64,000 nt of DNA from Rhodocyclales bacterium (lineage in GTDB: Bacteria; Pseudomonadota; Gammaproteobacteria; Burkholderiales; Rhodocyclaceae): assembly GCA_016235165.1 (NCBI GenBank), contig JACRLX010000007.1, forward strand, positions 248,001 through 312,000, in the 5' to 3' direction. The notes under the pieces were generated by a model. That model saw only the letters and a program-made list of their open reading frames with translations, did no database searches and had not been told where the DNA came from. The translations under genes and the position numbers were made by a program. Position 1 is the stretch's first letter, and the number at the start of each line of letters is the position of its first letter. Positions 48,976 through 58,245 of this stretch are shown piece after piece.

Positions 48976-50061
48976 TCAGGCGGAGGCGGCCAGTTTCGCG
49001 TCGGTCAGGGTCTGGTAGACCACGCGGTTGCGTCCGCCGAGTTTGGCCTGATACATGTTGCGGTCGGCGTGGGCCAGCATCAGGTCGAGCGTGCTACCAT
49101 CTTCCGGGTAGCTGGCAACCCCTATGCTGACCGTGGTCTTGACCAGTTGTCCGTCGATCGCCAGCGCATTCGCCTCGACCGCGGCGCGAATCTTCTCCGC
49201 GGCATCGAGGGCGCCGATCGCCGGCGTCTCGGGCAGCAGCACAATGAACTCGTCGCCGCCTTGGCGGACCAGCACGTCGGTATGGCGCAGATGGCCCTGG
49301 ATGCACCTGACCAGGCCGACCAGCATGGCATCGCCGGCCTTGTGGCCATTGTTGTCGTTAACCTGTTTCAGGTTGTCGCAATCCAGCACCAGCATGCTGA
49401 TCGGGCGGCTGTAGCGTACCGCCTGGCCGAACAGGCGGTCGGCGATGATGGCGAAGCCGCGTCGATTGTAGGCTTTGGTCAGCTCGTCGGTCTCGGCCAA
49501 GAGCTTGACCTGATTCAGGCCGTAGCGGATATCCGAGGCGAACATGGTGGTGATGTAGGCCACCAGCACGAAGGGCGCGAACTGGGCGAAAAGGCCGGCG
49601 GCGTGCTTCAGGCTCAATATGTCCCGCGTGTCGCTTTCGCCCAGCATGACGATGCAGGCGCCGATAAGCGCCAGCTCCAGCAGGGTAGTGAGCTTGCCCA
49701 GGGCCAGGGCGCTGGTGATGATCACCAGCAGGTAGGAGTTGAGCAGCGGGCTTTCCAGGCGGCCGGTGTACAGCAGGGTCCAGGTGATGAAGGCCGTCAT
49801 GATCCAGGTTTCGACCGCCAGCTTCCAGCGCGACTCGTGCTTGAAAAAGTTGGCATAGCGAAAGCCCATGATGCATAGCGCATACAAAACCATGGCCACG
49901 ACCGTGGTTGGCTGGTCGTCCTCGGCGATGCCGCCGAAGGCGTGATAGAGCAGTACCACGATCATCAACAGCCATTCGATCTCGCCCACGGAGCGCGAAA
50001 TGCCGCGCAACTCCTCCTGCTCGATCGTGGTGGTTTGCTTCCCCCTGTCAATGCTGGCCAT
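48976..50061 (-). CDS. Membrane-bound diguanylate cyclase (GGDEF)
   Basis: 361 residues: about six transmembrane helices (roughly 30-190) followed by a GGDEF domain (about 200-350) with ETDELTKAYNRRGF, LDCDNLKQVNDNNGH and an intact RQGGDEFIVLLPE active loop, so it should make cyclic-di-GMP. The sensory membrane region is unassigned. ATG at 50061 (MASIDRGKQ); an upstream extension is high in Arg and unlikely. Converges with gdhA (6-nt gap). Confidence 0.9.
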   Translation of the reverse strand: MASIDRGKQTTTIEQEELRGISRSVGEIEWLLMIVVLLYHAFGGIAEDDQPTTVVAMVLYALCIMGFRYANFFKHESRWKLAVETWIMTAFITWTLLYTGRLESPLLNSYLLVIITSALALGKLTTLLELALIGACIVMLGESDTRDILSLKHAAGLFAQFAPFVLVAYITTMFASDIRYGLNQVKLLAETDELTKAYNRRGFAIIADRLFGQAVRYSRPISMLVLDCDNLKQVNDNNGHKAGDAMLVGLVRCIQGHLRHTDVLVRQGGDEFIVLLPETPAIGALDAAEKIRAAVEANALAIDGQLVKTTVSIGVASYPEDGSTLDLMLAHADRNMYQAKLGGRNRVVYQTLTDAKLAASA

Positions 50062-50122
50062 TTTTGAATGTTTGTCGAGGCGCGGATGTCGGCATGATCT
50101 TAACCCGAGTGTCGGGGATCGA

Positions 50123-51262
50123 CTACAGGCGCAATTCGGTTTGCAACGGGATTTCCGTCGCTGTTTCGTCCCTGGTCGGCGCCAGGCTGCCGGCACGCAC
50201 GCCCAGCAGGCGCAGTCGCTGGTTCAGGGGGACGCGGCGCAGGCAGTCGGTTGCGGCACGGCGTATGGCGATGGCGTCCGCGGTGGCGACCGGCAGGCTG
50301 AGGTCGCGCGTGACGGTACGAAAATCCTCGAAGCGCAGCTTGATGCCGATGGTGCGGGAAAGGTAGCCCTTGCGACGCAGATCGTCGGCCACCCGGGTGC
50401 AGAGTTCCGTGAATATTTCCGACAGGACGCTGCGGTCGCGACGGGGGTGCAAGTCGCGCTCGAAAGTGGTTTCGCGGCTGATCGAGCGCGGTTCGGAATG
50501 GGTGACTACCGGCCGTTGGTCGATGCCGTGGGCCGCCGCGTGCAGCCAGGAGGCAAGGCTGGGGCCGAAGTGCGCTTGCAGCAACACGGGATCGGCGGCC
50601 GCCAGATCGGCAATGGTCGCGATCCCAAGAGTTGCCAGCTTTTCCGTGGCACGCGGGCCGATGCCGTTGATCTTGCGTACCGGCAAGGGCCAGATGCGCG
50701 TCTCGATGTCGTCGACATCGAGCAGGGTCAAGCCGTCTGGCTTTTCCAGGTCGGAGCAGATCTTGGACAGGAGTTTGTTGGGGCTGATCCCGATGGAGCA
50801 GCCCAGGCCGGTGGCGTCGCGCACGGCTGCCTTGATTTGTCGTGCGAGGGCGACGGATTCGCCGTCGAGATTGCTGAGGTCGATGTAAATCTCGTCGATT
50901 CCCCTGTCCTCGATACAGGGGGCCACCGTGGCGACGGCCGCCTTGAACAGTCGTGAGTAATGACGGTAGGCCGTGAAATCCGCCGGAAGCAGGATGGCAT
51001 CCGGCGCCAGCTGGGCGGATTTCATGACTCCCATGCCGGAGAACACGCCGAGTGCTCGCGCTTCGTAGGTGGATGTGGTGACCACGCCACGTCCGACATA
51101 GTCGCGCAGGCGGGAAAACTGTCGGCTGCCATCGGCGTCCGTCACGGGCTGGTGTTGTCGCCGTCCGCCGATCACCACGGCTTGCCCGCGCAACTCCGGA
51201 TAGCGCAACAGTTCGACGGAGGCGTAGAACGCATCCATGTCCAGATGCGCGATGCGGCGCAC
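50123..51262 (-). CDS. dinB: DNA polymerase IV
   Basis: 379-residue Y-family translesion polymerase: HLDMDAFYASVE at the N-terminus, TYEARALGVFSGM, catalytic pair in EDRGIDEIYIDLS, and thumb/HhH region KINGIGPRATEKLATLGI. Slightly longer than E. coli DinB because of an insertion near 35-55 shared, as I recall, with other betaproteobacterial forms. Lies 11 nt after an unrecognised Ala-rich protein gene on the same strand. Confidence 0.94.
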   Translation of the reverse strand: MRRIAHLDMDAFYASVELLRYPELRGQAVVIGGRRQHQPVTDADGSRQFSRLRDYVGRGVVTTSTYEARALGVFSGMGVMKSAQLAPDAILLPADFTAYRHYSRLFKAAVATVAPCIEDRGIDEIYIDLSNLDGESVALARQIKAAVRDATGLGCSIGISPNKLLSKICSDLEKPDGLTLLDVDDIETRIWPLPVRKINGIGPRATEKLATLGIATIADLAAADPVLLQAHFGPSLASWLHAAAHGIDQRPVVTHSEPRSISRETTFERDLHPRRDRSVLSEIFTELCTRVADDLRRKGYLSRTIGIKLRFEDFRTVTRDLSLPVATADAIAIRRAATDCLRRVPLNQRLRLLGVRAGSLAPTRDETATEIPLQTELRL

Positions 51263-51273
51263 GGCGGGCGGCG

Positions 51274-52554
51274 TCAGGCGATCGGCTTCGATTCGGGTAC
51301 CGCCAGGATGGCCCGCACCGTGCGATGCGGCGGCAGTTCGCCGGGTGGTACCGTGACGCTGACGGTGGTCTGGAAGCGATAGACGGCGGCGCCCATGGTC
51401 ATCGCCGCCGCAAGCTCCGCATAGCGCGGCTCCCTCGGGCGATCCGCCGAGACGGATGCGGCGTTGGCGGCAGGCGTGGGAGGGGCACGTGTGCTTGCGG
51501 TGTCGCGCATCGCATTGGCGTCGGCGGAATTGCGTAGAACCTCCGCGGAGTGGGCAGACACCGACTCGGGACGCAAGGGTGGCAGGGACTCCGAATCGGT
51601 CGTGGCATCCGCTGCTTGCTGCGGCGCCTGGTTTCCACTGGCAGGCAATGGCCGCAGCCCGGCGCGGAGCAGCGCATCTGCCGCCAGTCCCGGGATTGGC
51701 GGCGTAGCTTCCAATGCGTCTGTTGGATCAGGGAGGGTGGTGGCATCGGCTTCGGCGCCAGGCAGGGCAAAACCGGCCAGCAGCAAGTCGTTGGTCCCGG
51801 GAAGGCTGCTGTGCCGGCGCCGTGGACGGGCGGCGTCGGTTTCGGCGAGCGCCTCTTCGAGATCGGCAGCCAGCAGGCGATTGAAGGCTTGGGTCGAGGC
51901 ATCGTTGTTGGCCAGGTTTTGGCTGCTGCCGGCAAGGCTGGCGGCGGCTCCCCGGTCGGTGCCAAGTGCCTGTGCCGCAAGCGCGAGGGATTCGGCCGGC
52001 AGCTTGTTGGCTGCCCGCAGGGCTTCATCGGCGGGCGCCGACCGAAACGCTTCACGCACGCTTATGGCCGACGCGGCGGCGCGTGTGCGGTCGAGACCTG
52101 AGGAGAAGCTGCCCAGGGTTTGTGCCAGCAAATCCTGCAAGGCGAGATCTGCCGAGAGTCCGGTTTCGTCGCCGCTGCCGCGGGCCAGGACGGCGCCGAG
52201 GGCGCTTGCCGAATTGGCCGACAAGGCGGCACGATTCGATCCGCTCAGCCCGGCACTGCCCGAGTCGAGTCCGAGAGTCGTTTCCAGGTCCGCCTGCAAC
52301 TCGGCGGCGGCGTCACCCGACTGCCGGGTCGTCGGCAATCTGCCGCTCTGTTCCAGATCGAGCAGGCCGCGCATCAGGCCGGAAGCATCGTAAACGCGAG
52401 GCTGGATTCGCGTACTGCCAAGGCTGACCGCCAATGGGGCGGTGGCGAGCGCCGGGATCTTCTGCGTTAGCGCGGACGGCTCGCGCAGGCTCGCTGCCCG
52501 TGCCGAAACCAGGGCGTTGACGCTGCTGAGAGTCTGGGTGGCGCTGACCGTCAT
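51274..52554 (-). CDS. Hypothetical Ala/Ser/Leu-rich protein
   Basis: 426 residues beginning MTVSATQTLSSVNALVSARA. No domain recognised. Composition is strongly biased to Ala, Leu, Ser, Asp and Pro, mostly predicted disordered, except a compact C-terminal segment (YAELAAAMTMGAAVYRFQTT then VSVTVPPGELPPHRT) that looks folded and conserved. No signal peptide. A hook-length/FliK-like secreted ruler has similar composition, but I see no FliK C-terminal motif. Upstream partner of dinB, 11 nt apart, so likely co-transcribed. Confidence 0.7.
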   Translation of the reverse strand: MTVSATQTLSSVNALVSARAASLREPSALTQKIPALATAPLAVSLGSTRIQPRVYDASGLMRGLLDLEQSGRLPTTRQSGDAAAELQADLETTLGLDSGSAGLSGSNRAALSANSASALGAVLARGSGDETGLSADLALQDLLAQTLGSFSSGLDRTRAAASAISVREAFRSAPADEALRAANKLPAESLALAAQALGTDRGAAASLAGSSQNLANNDASTQAFNRLLAADLEEALAETDAARPRRRHSSLPGTNDLLLAGFALPGAEADATTLPDPTDALEATPPIPGLAADALLRAGLRPLPASGNQAPQQAADATTDSESLPPLRPESVSAHSAEVLRNSADANAMRDTASTRAPPTPAANAASVSADRPREPRYAELAAAMTMGAAVYRFQTTVSVTVPPGELPPHRTVRAILAVPESKPIA

Positions 52555-52645
52555 GAGCAAATGGTAGACCAGCCGCTTGAAATGCTCAATTGTCCGCGCT
52601 CGGTGAAGACCTGTTGCCCCCACTCGTCACCTGGGGTCGAGGCTG

Positions 52646-52920
52646 CTAGCAGCCTGTCGGACTTAAGCCGCCGCGCACGCCGGCGGCGATTTCGGATGCA
52701 GCGCAAGGCGCGGCGACGCCGCAATGCTCGCTGCCTTGCCAGTCGCCGCAACGCCGCGATGCGCCGAAATCGCCCCGGCCCGAAGGGTGAGGGCAAAAAT
52801 CGGCGTCTGCGGCGTTGCGCCGCTCGCCAATAGATGGACTATTGGCGTCGCGACGAGCCTTGCATCCATCCGATTTTTGTCTCTCACGTGCATGGCGCAT
52901 TAAGTCCGACAGGCTGCTAG
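52646..52920. mobile_element. MITE-like element with perfect 21-bp terminal inverted repeats
   Basis: Termini 52646-52666 (starts CTAGCAGCCTGTCGGACTTA) and 52900-52920 are exact inverted copies. The 275-bp interior is GC-rich with nested near-palindromes (GGCGATTTCGG near 52682 against CGAAATCGCC near 52767) and has no transposase gene. Together with flanks it fills the 403-nt gap between the Ala-rich gene and the amidohydrolase gene. Probably mobilised in trans by a transposase elsewhere. Confidence 0.82.
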
Positions 52921-52957
52921 GATTGGACACCAGAGCCATCCGCCGGGAATCGCGATC

Positions 52958-54121
52958 ATGATCGACGACATATTGCCCAGTCTTGCCCCGAGAATCGCCG
53001 CATTGCGCCGCGATATCCATGCCCACCCCGAACTGGCCTTTGCCGAAACGCGTACCTCGGGCAAGGTCGCGGATTTCCTCGATGGGCTGGGTCTGGAGGT
53101 TCATCGCGGCATCGCCCGCACCGGAGTGGTGGCAAAACTGTCACTGGGAAGCAGCTCGCGTGCGATCGGTCTGCGCGCCGACATGGATGCCTTGCCGCTC
53201 AGCGAACTCAATACCTTCCCGCACCACTCGACGCATCACGGCCGCATGCATGCCTGCGGCCACGACGGGCACACGGCCATGCTGCTGGGCGCCGCCGAGG
53301 CCCTGAGCAAGTTGCACAATTTTGACGGCACGGTGTATTTCATTTTCCAGCCCGCCGAAGAGCATGAAGGCGGAGGGCGGGTGATGGTCGAGGAGGGCCT
53401 GTTCGAGCGTTTTCCGATGGACATGGTGTTCGGGCTGCACAACTGGCCGGGCATGGCGGCCGGCAGTTTCGGCGTCATCGAGGGGCCGGTCATGGCCGGT
53501 GCTGATCGCTTCGACATCCAGATCACCGGGCACGGCGGCCACGCCGCGATGCCGCACCAGGCTATCGATACCGTGCTGGCTGGCAGCGCCCTGGTGCAGG
53601 CCCTGCAATCCCTGGTGTCGCGCAATACCGATCCGCTGGACGCCGCCGTGGTCAGTGTGACGCGTTTTCATGCCGGTCATGCCGACAACGTGCTACCGGA
53701 AAAGGCGCAGTTGGGCGGTACCGTGCGCAGCTTCAAGGGCGATTTGCAGGATACCCTGGAAGATGGCCTGCGCCGGGTTTGCTCCGGCATCGAGACAAGC
53801 TACCGGGTAAGCATCGACCTGCACTACGAGCGCGGCTATCCGCCGACGGTGAATGCCGCCGAGCCCTGCGCCATCGCCCGTGACGTGGCCCGCTATGTGG
53901 TGGGCGAGGCCAGGGTGTTCACGGGCTTGGCGCCGAGCATGGGTGCCGAGGACTTTGCCTTCCTGTCCAGGGTGGTGCCTGGCTGCTATGTCTGGCTCGG
54001 CAACGGGCCGGGCGAGGGCGGTTGCATGCTGCATAGCCCGCATTACGACTTCAATGACGAGGTGATCGCCACCGGCATCCGTTACTGGGTGCGGTTGGCG
54101 GAACGCGTGCTGGCGCCGTAA
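52958..54121 (+). CDS. M20-family amidohydrolase (hippurate hydrolase-like)
   Basis: 387-residue metallo-amidohydrolase: HPELAFAETRTS, MHACGHDGHTAMLLGAAE (metal ligands), PAEEHEGGGRVMVEEGLF, dimer region GHGGHAAMPH and SMGAEDFAFLS near the C-terminus. Family members hydrolyse N-acyl amino acids such as hippurate (benzoyl-glycine) or N-acetyl-amino acids. Hippurate would feed the benzoate pathway in this genome, but that is only suggestive. Starts 37 nt after the MITE-like element and ends at a bidirectional terminator. Confidence 0.9.
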   Translation: MIDDILPSLAPRIAALRRDIHAHPELAFAETRTSGKVADFLDGLGLEVHRGIARTGVVAKLSLGSSSRAIGLRADMDALPLSELNTFPHHSTHHGRMHACGHDGHTAMLLGAAEALSKLHNFDGTVYFIFQPAEEHEGGGRVMVEEGLFERFPMDMVFGLHNWPGMAAGSFGVIEGPVMAGADRFDIQITGHGGHAAMPHQAIDTVLAGSALVQALQSLVSRNTDPLDAAVVSVTRFHAGHADNVLPEKAQLGGTVRSFKGDLQDTLEDGLRRVCSGIETSYRVSIDLHYERGYPPTVNAAEPCAIARDVARYVVGEARVFTGLAPSMGAEDFAFLSRVVPGCYVWLGNGPGEGGCMLHSPHYDFNDEVIATGIRYWVRLAERVLAP

Positions 54122-54124
54122 ACG

Positions 54125-54152
54125 CGAACGGGCAGCCGAGGCTGCCCGTTCG
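54125..54152. terminator. Bidirectional hairpin terminator
   Basis: Perfect 12-bp stem CGAACGGGCAGC / GCTGCCCGTTCG with a 4-base loop between the convergent amidohydrolase and efp genes. No long T-run follows on either strand, but placement and strength favour termination. Confidence 0.75.
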
Positions 54153-54168
54153 ATGAATGCGCGGCGGT

Positions 54169-54726
54169 TTACTTGACGCGGTTCTTGTATTCGCCGGTGC
54201 GGGTATCGATTTCGATCTTGTCGCCGATTTCCACGAACAAGGGCACTGGTAGTTCCATGCCGGTATTGGTCTTGGCCGGCTTCATCACCTTGCCGGAGGT
54301 GTCGCCCTTGACCGCCGGCTCGGTGTAGACGACTTCGCGCACCACGCTGTTGGGCATTTCGACCGAGATTGCCTTGCCGTCGTAGAACACCACTTCCACC
54401 GCCATGCCATCCTCGATGTAGGGAATGGCGTCGGACATGTTTTCAGCCTCGACCTCGTACTGGTTGTACTCGGTGTCCATGAACACGTACATCGGGTCGG
54501 CAAAGTAGGAATAGGTGCATTCCTTGCGCTCCGGAACGACTTGATCGAACTTGTCGTCGGCCTTGTAGACCGCCTCGGAGGCGGCGCCGGTCAGCAGGTT
54601 CTTGAACTTGAACTTGACCACGGCGGCACTGCGACCACCCTTGTTGTATTCGGCCTTCTGCACGACGAGCGGGTCGCTGCCGACCATCACGACGTTGCCG
54701 GCGCGGAGTTCCTGGGCGATTTTCAT
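54169..54726 (-). CDS. efp: Elongation factor P
   Basis: 185 residues, three-domain EF-P that relieves ribosome stalling at polyproline. The tip loop reads NKGGRSAA with Arg at position 32, the form that is rhamnosylated by EarP. Immediately upstream on the same strand is earP, confirming the arginine-rhamnose type of modification. Confidence 0.97.
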   Translation of the reverse strand: MKIAQELRAGNVVMVGSDPLVVQKAEYNKGGRSAAVVKFKFKNLLTGAASEAVYKADDKFDQVVPERKECTYSYFADPMYVFMDTEYNQYEVEAENMSDAIPYIEDGMAVEVVFYDGKAISVEMPNSVVREVVYTEPAVKGDTSGKVMKPAKTNTGMELPVPLFVEIGDKIEIDTRTGEYKNRVK

Positions 54727-54759
54727 GGCGTGAATCCTGAAGCGGAAATTGGAAACCCG

Positions 54760-55815
54760 CTATTTTAGCCGCTCGCCACTGAATTGCACAAGAGCGGAAG
54801 CGAGATCCCGTTGCCCGGCAAGCGCTCGATTCCAGGTTTGCGCGGCGCTTGCCTGGGTCGGCAGCGAGCCTGCAAACGCCGGCCAGTCGAGGTGGCCCTT
54901 GCCATTCCAGGCATGCCAGAACGGGCGCATCAGCCCGCCTGCCGGATGCCGGTCGAGAAAGGCGTCGAGTTTGACCAGATGGGCATCCCCATCCTGGGGA
55001 TAGATGTGCCAGACGAATGGCTTGGCCGCCCATTGGGCGCGCACGAAGGAGTCTTCGCCGCGTACGAAATTGAGATCGGAAGCCCACAGGATCTCGTCGT
55101 AGCGCCGCTGCGGCAGGAAGGGCAGCGGGCATTGGCGCAGGGCCCCTTGATTCGCGCCGCCCGCCTCCCCGCCGGGTAACAGGAGGGACACCGGGCGGCT
55201 GGACCTGGCCAATGCCGGCAGCAGTTCCGGCAAGGGGCAGTGCGGGTAGGCGAACATCGATATCGTCAGTTCGTCGGCGCGTCGCGCCGGCAGGCCGAAT
55301 TCGGCACGAAAAGCCGTCTCGTCGAAGGCGGCGCGGCGGGCGTCGTAGTCCGCTTCGCGCAGCAGGCCGCCACTGGCGGCATCGAAGCCCGGGAAGAAGA
55401 AGTGCTTGACCAGCGGCAGGCGTGGATGCGGCGAGGGCTGGCCATGGCAGCTGGCAACCCATGCTTCTGCCGACAGGTATTCGAGGTTGATCCAGACCGG
55501 TTTGCGCTCGCGTCTGGCCATTGCCGCGACATACTCGGCCGGAGGCTCGCAGGCGAAGGCTTCGATCACCACGTCCGCCGGATCGACGACCGGCCACGGG
55601 GCACGCCAGTGGCGGACCTCGATTGGACCGCCGGCGTGGTGGGGCGCCAGCCGTTGCAGGGGGCGTGGATCGTCGATCCAAAGCCGCACCCGCCAGGCAT
55701 GTTCCACCGCGAGTTGGCTGGCCAGGCGCCAGCAGACGCCCGCATCGCCATAGTTGTCCACCACGGCGCAGAAAATGTCGCAGAAAATGTCACGGTTGCG
55801 GGGCGTCGGTGTCAT
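54760..55815 (-). CDS. earP: EF-P arginine rhamnosyltransferase EarP
   Basis: 351-residue GT-B glycosyltransferase of the EarP family. The N-terminal catalytic-Asp motif DNYGDAGVCWRLASQL (about 20-35) and the C-terminal nucleotide-sugar motif RGEDSFVRAQWAAKPFVWHI (about 255-275) are diagnostic. It attaches rhamnose from dTDP-rhamnose to Arg32 of EF-P. ATG 55815 is used; a 15-codon upstream extension would run into the divergent gene's start region. Precedes efp by 33 nt. Confidence 0.94.
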   Translation of the reverse strand: MTPTPRNRDIFCDIFCAVVDNYGDAGVCWRLASQLAVEHAWRVRLWIDDPRPLQRLAPHHAGGPIEVRHWRAPWPVVDPADVVIEAFACEPPAEYVAAMARRERKPVWINLEYLSAEAWVASCHGQPSPHPRLPLVKHFFFPGFDAASGGLLREADYDARRAAFDETAFRAEFGLPARRADELTISMFAYPHCPLPELLPALARSSRPVSLLLPGGEAGGANQGALRQCPLPFLPQRRYDEILWASDLNFVRGEDSFVRAQWAAKPFVWHIYPQDGDAHLVKLDAFLDRHPAGGLMRPFWHAWNGKGHLDWPAFAGSLPTQASAAQTWNRALAGQRDLASALVQFSGERLK

Positions 55816-55837
55816 GGCGAGGCGGTATCCTAGCTCA

Positions 55838-56467
55838 ATGGATTCCCTCTTACGCTGCACCGATTGCGCGCGCCTTGCCGGCTTCCTTGCCGACGTGCGC
55901 GCCAGGCACCCCGATTACCACGCCCGGCCGGTGCTTCCCTTCGGCGACCCCAAGGCGCGCCTGCTGATCGTGGGGCTGGCGCCCGGCATGCACGGCGCCA
56001 ACCGCACCGGACGTCCCTTTACCGGCGACTACGCCGGCATCCTGCTCTACGAAACGCTGCACGCCTTCGGCTTCGCCTCGCGGGCGGAATCCATCGCCGC
56101 CGACGATGGCCTGCAATTGATCGATTGCCGGATCAGCAATGCCGTGAAATGCCTGCCGCCGGAGAACAAGCCGGAGCCGGCCGAGATCAAGACCTGCAAC
56201 CCTTACCTTGCCGACGAGCTTCGCGCCGCCCCCGAGCTGCGTGTGCTGCTGGCCTTGGGCCTGGTGGCGCACAAGGCGGTGCTGATGGCGCTGGGCATGA
56301 AGCAATCGGCGTTGGCATTCGCTCATGGCGCCCGCCATGTCCTGCCGGACGGCCGGATCCTGATCGACAGCTATCACTGTAGCCGCTACAACACCCAGAC
56401 TCGCCGTCTCACCAGCGCCGACTTTCAGGAAGTATTTCGCCGTGTCCGCCAAGATATCGACGCCTGA
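55838..56467 (+). CDS. Uracil-DNA glycosylase family protein
   Basis: 209 residues of the Fe-S UDG superfamily: paired N-terminal cysteines (CTDCARL), the GLAPGMHGANRTGRPFTGDY substrate loop, NAVKCLPPENKP with further cysteines, and SYHCSRYNTQTRRL near the C-terminus. It excises uracil and perhaps other lesions from DNA. ATG 55838 is chosen over upstream in-frame ATGs that overlap earP on the opposite strand. Its end overlaps uvrC by 26 nt, forming a repair operon. Confidence 0.88.
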   Translation: MDSLLRCTDCARLAGFLADVRARHPDYHARPVLPFGDPKARLLIVGLAPGMHGANRTGRPFTGDYAGILLYETLHAFGFASRAESIAADDGLQLIDCRISNAVKCLPPENKPEPAEIKTCNPYLADELRAAPELRVLLALGLVAHKAVLMALGMKQSALAFAHGARHVLPDGRILIDSYHCSRYNTQTRRLTSADFQEVFRRVRQDIDA

Positions 56468-58244
56468 GCCCGCGTTCGACGCCAAGGAGTTCCTCGCCTC
56501 CCTTACCGAGGCTCCAGGGGTGTATCGCATGCTCGCCGCCGATCGTGCCGTGCTGTATGTCGGCAAGGCGAAGAATCTGAAGAAGCGGGTGTCTTCATAC
56601 TTCCAGAAGACGGGACAAAGCCCGCGCATCGCGCTGATGCTGCAACAGGTCGCGGCGATGGAAGTTACCGCCACGCGTTCCGAGGCCGAGGCCCTGATCC
56701 TCGAAAACACGCTGATCAAGAAGCTGGCGCCGAAGTACAACATCCTGTTCCGCGACGACAAGTCCTACCCCTACATCGGACTTTCCGGCGAGGAGTTTCC
56801 AAGGCTCTTCTACCACCGGGGCGCCTTCGAAAAAAAGTCGCGCTATTTCGGCCCCTTTCCCAGCGGCCTCGCGGTGCGCGAGAGCATCCAGCTGATCCAG
56901 AAAACCTTTCTCCTGCGTACTTGCGAGGAAGCGGTTTTTGCCCATCGCTCGCGCCCCTGCCTGATGCACCAGATCCGGCGCTGCAAGGCGCCTTGCGTGG
57001 GACTGGTCTCAAGCGCCGACTACGCGGCCGATGTACGGCTGGCGGAGATGTTCCTGCGCGGCCGCCATGCGGAAGTCATCGATGGACTGACGCAGCGCAT
57101 GGAGGCGGCGGCGGATGCCCTGCGCTTCGAGGAAGCGGCGGCTTGGCGCGACCAGATACGCGCGCTGCAAGCCGTGCTGCATCGGCAGTACGTGAGTTCG
57201 ACGCGTGACGCCGACGTCGATATCGTCGCCGCCGTGGTCGATCGCGGCGCCCTGTGCGTCAACCTCGCCATGGTGCGCGGCGGTTTGCACCTGGGTGACC
57301 GCGCCTATTTTCCGCAGGTTGCCGGTGAAGTCGAGGTCGGCGAAGGGCTGACGGCGTTTCTTGCCCAGCACTATGCCGAGCATCCTGTTCCCTCGCGCCT
57401 GATACTCAGCGTCTGGCCGCTGGATGAGATCGACGAGGCGCTCAATGCCGGGGCGCCGCGCAATGAAATGGAGCGCGCCTGGATGGAGATGGCGTTGAAG
57501 AACGCCGAATTGGCGCTTCACGCGCGCTGGCAAAGCAAGTCGCGCAGCAGCGGACGCCTTGCCGCCCTGCAAGAGGCGCTCGAATTCGCCGAGCCACCGC
57601 GCCGCATCGAGTGTTTCGACATCAGTCATACCCTGGGCGAGGGAACCGTGGCGTCCTGCGTCGTCAATATCGATGGGGCAATGAAGAAGGGCGAGTACCG
57701 CCGCTTCAACATCGAGGGCATCCAGCCGGGGGATGATTACGCCGCCATGCGCCAGGCCCTGACGCGGCGCTACGAGAAGGTGGCCACAGGCGAGACCGTG
57801 GCGCCCGACCTGATCCTGATCGATGGCGGCAAAGGCCAGCACCGCGTGGCGCGGGAAGTGTTTGCCGAGCTTGGTCTCGACCATCTGGCGAGCATCGGCG
57901 TCGCCAAGGGCGAGGAGCGCAAGCCAGGGCTGGAAACCCTTTTCGTGCATGGGCGGGAGCTGCCGCTACAATTGGCCATGGACCATGCCGGCTTTCATCT
58001 GATCCAGGAGATTCGCGACGAAGCGCATCGTTTTGCGATCGTCGGCCATCGGGCCAGGCGCGCGAAGCCGCGCGGACGTTCGAGGCTTGAAGATGTCGCC
58101 GGGGTCGGGCCGGCGCGGCGCCGCAAGCTGCTGGCCCAGTTTGGCGGCCTGGACGGGGTCAAGGCCGCGACGATCGAGGATCTCTGTCGCGTCGAGGGCA
58201 TATCGCGTCGGCTGGCGGAAGACATTTACCACGCATTCCGCTGA
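56442..58244 (+). CDS. uvrC: Excinuclease ABC subunit C
   Basis: 600 residues: GIY-YIG nuclease (GVYRMLAADRAVLYVGKAKN at about 27-46), UVR UvrB-binding segment near 205-235, RNase-H-like endonuclease domain (IECFDISHTLGEGTVASCVV and LILIDGGKGQ), and a C-terminal helix-hairpin-helix pair (VAGVGPARRRKLLAQFGGL). Makes both incisions in nucleotide excision repair. It starts inside the end of the UDG gene and is followed 1 nt later by pgsA. Confidence 0.97.
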   Translation: MSAKISTPEPAFDAKEFLASLTEAPGVYRMLAADRAVLYVGKAKNLKKRVSSYFQKTGQSPRIALMLQQVAAMEVTATRSEAEALILENTLIKKLAPKYNILFRDDKSYPYIGLSGEEFPRLFYHRGAFEKKSRYFGPFPSGLAVRESIQLIQKTFLLRTCEEAVFAHRSRPCLMHQIRRCKAPCVGLVSSADYAADVRLAEMFLRGRHAEVIDGLTQRMEAAADALRFEEAAAWRDQIRALQAVLHRQYVSSTRDADVDIVAAVVDRGALCVNLAMVRGGLHLGDRAYFPQVAGEVEVGEGLTAFLAQHYAEHPVPSRLILSVWPLDEIDEALNAGAPRNEMERAWMEMALKNAELALHARWQSKSRSSGRLAALQEALEFAEPPRRIECFDISHTLGEGTVASCVVNIDGAMKKGEYRRFNIEGIQPGDDYAAMRQALTRRYEKVATGETVAPDLILIDGGKGQHRVAREVFAELGLDHLASIGVAKGEERKPGLETLFVHGRELPLQLAMDHAGFHLIQEIRDEAHRFAIVGHRARRAKPRGRSRLEDVAGVGPARRRKLLAQFGGLDGVKAATIEDLCRVEGISRRLAEDIYHAFR

Positions 58245-58245
58245 C

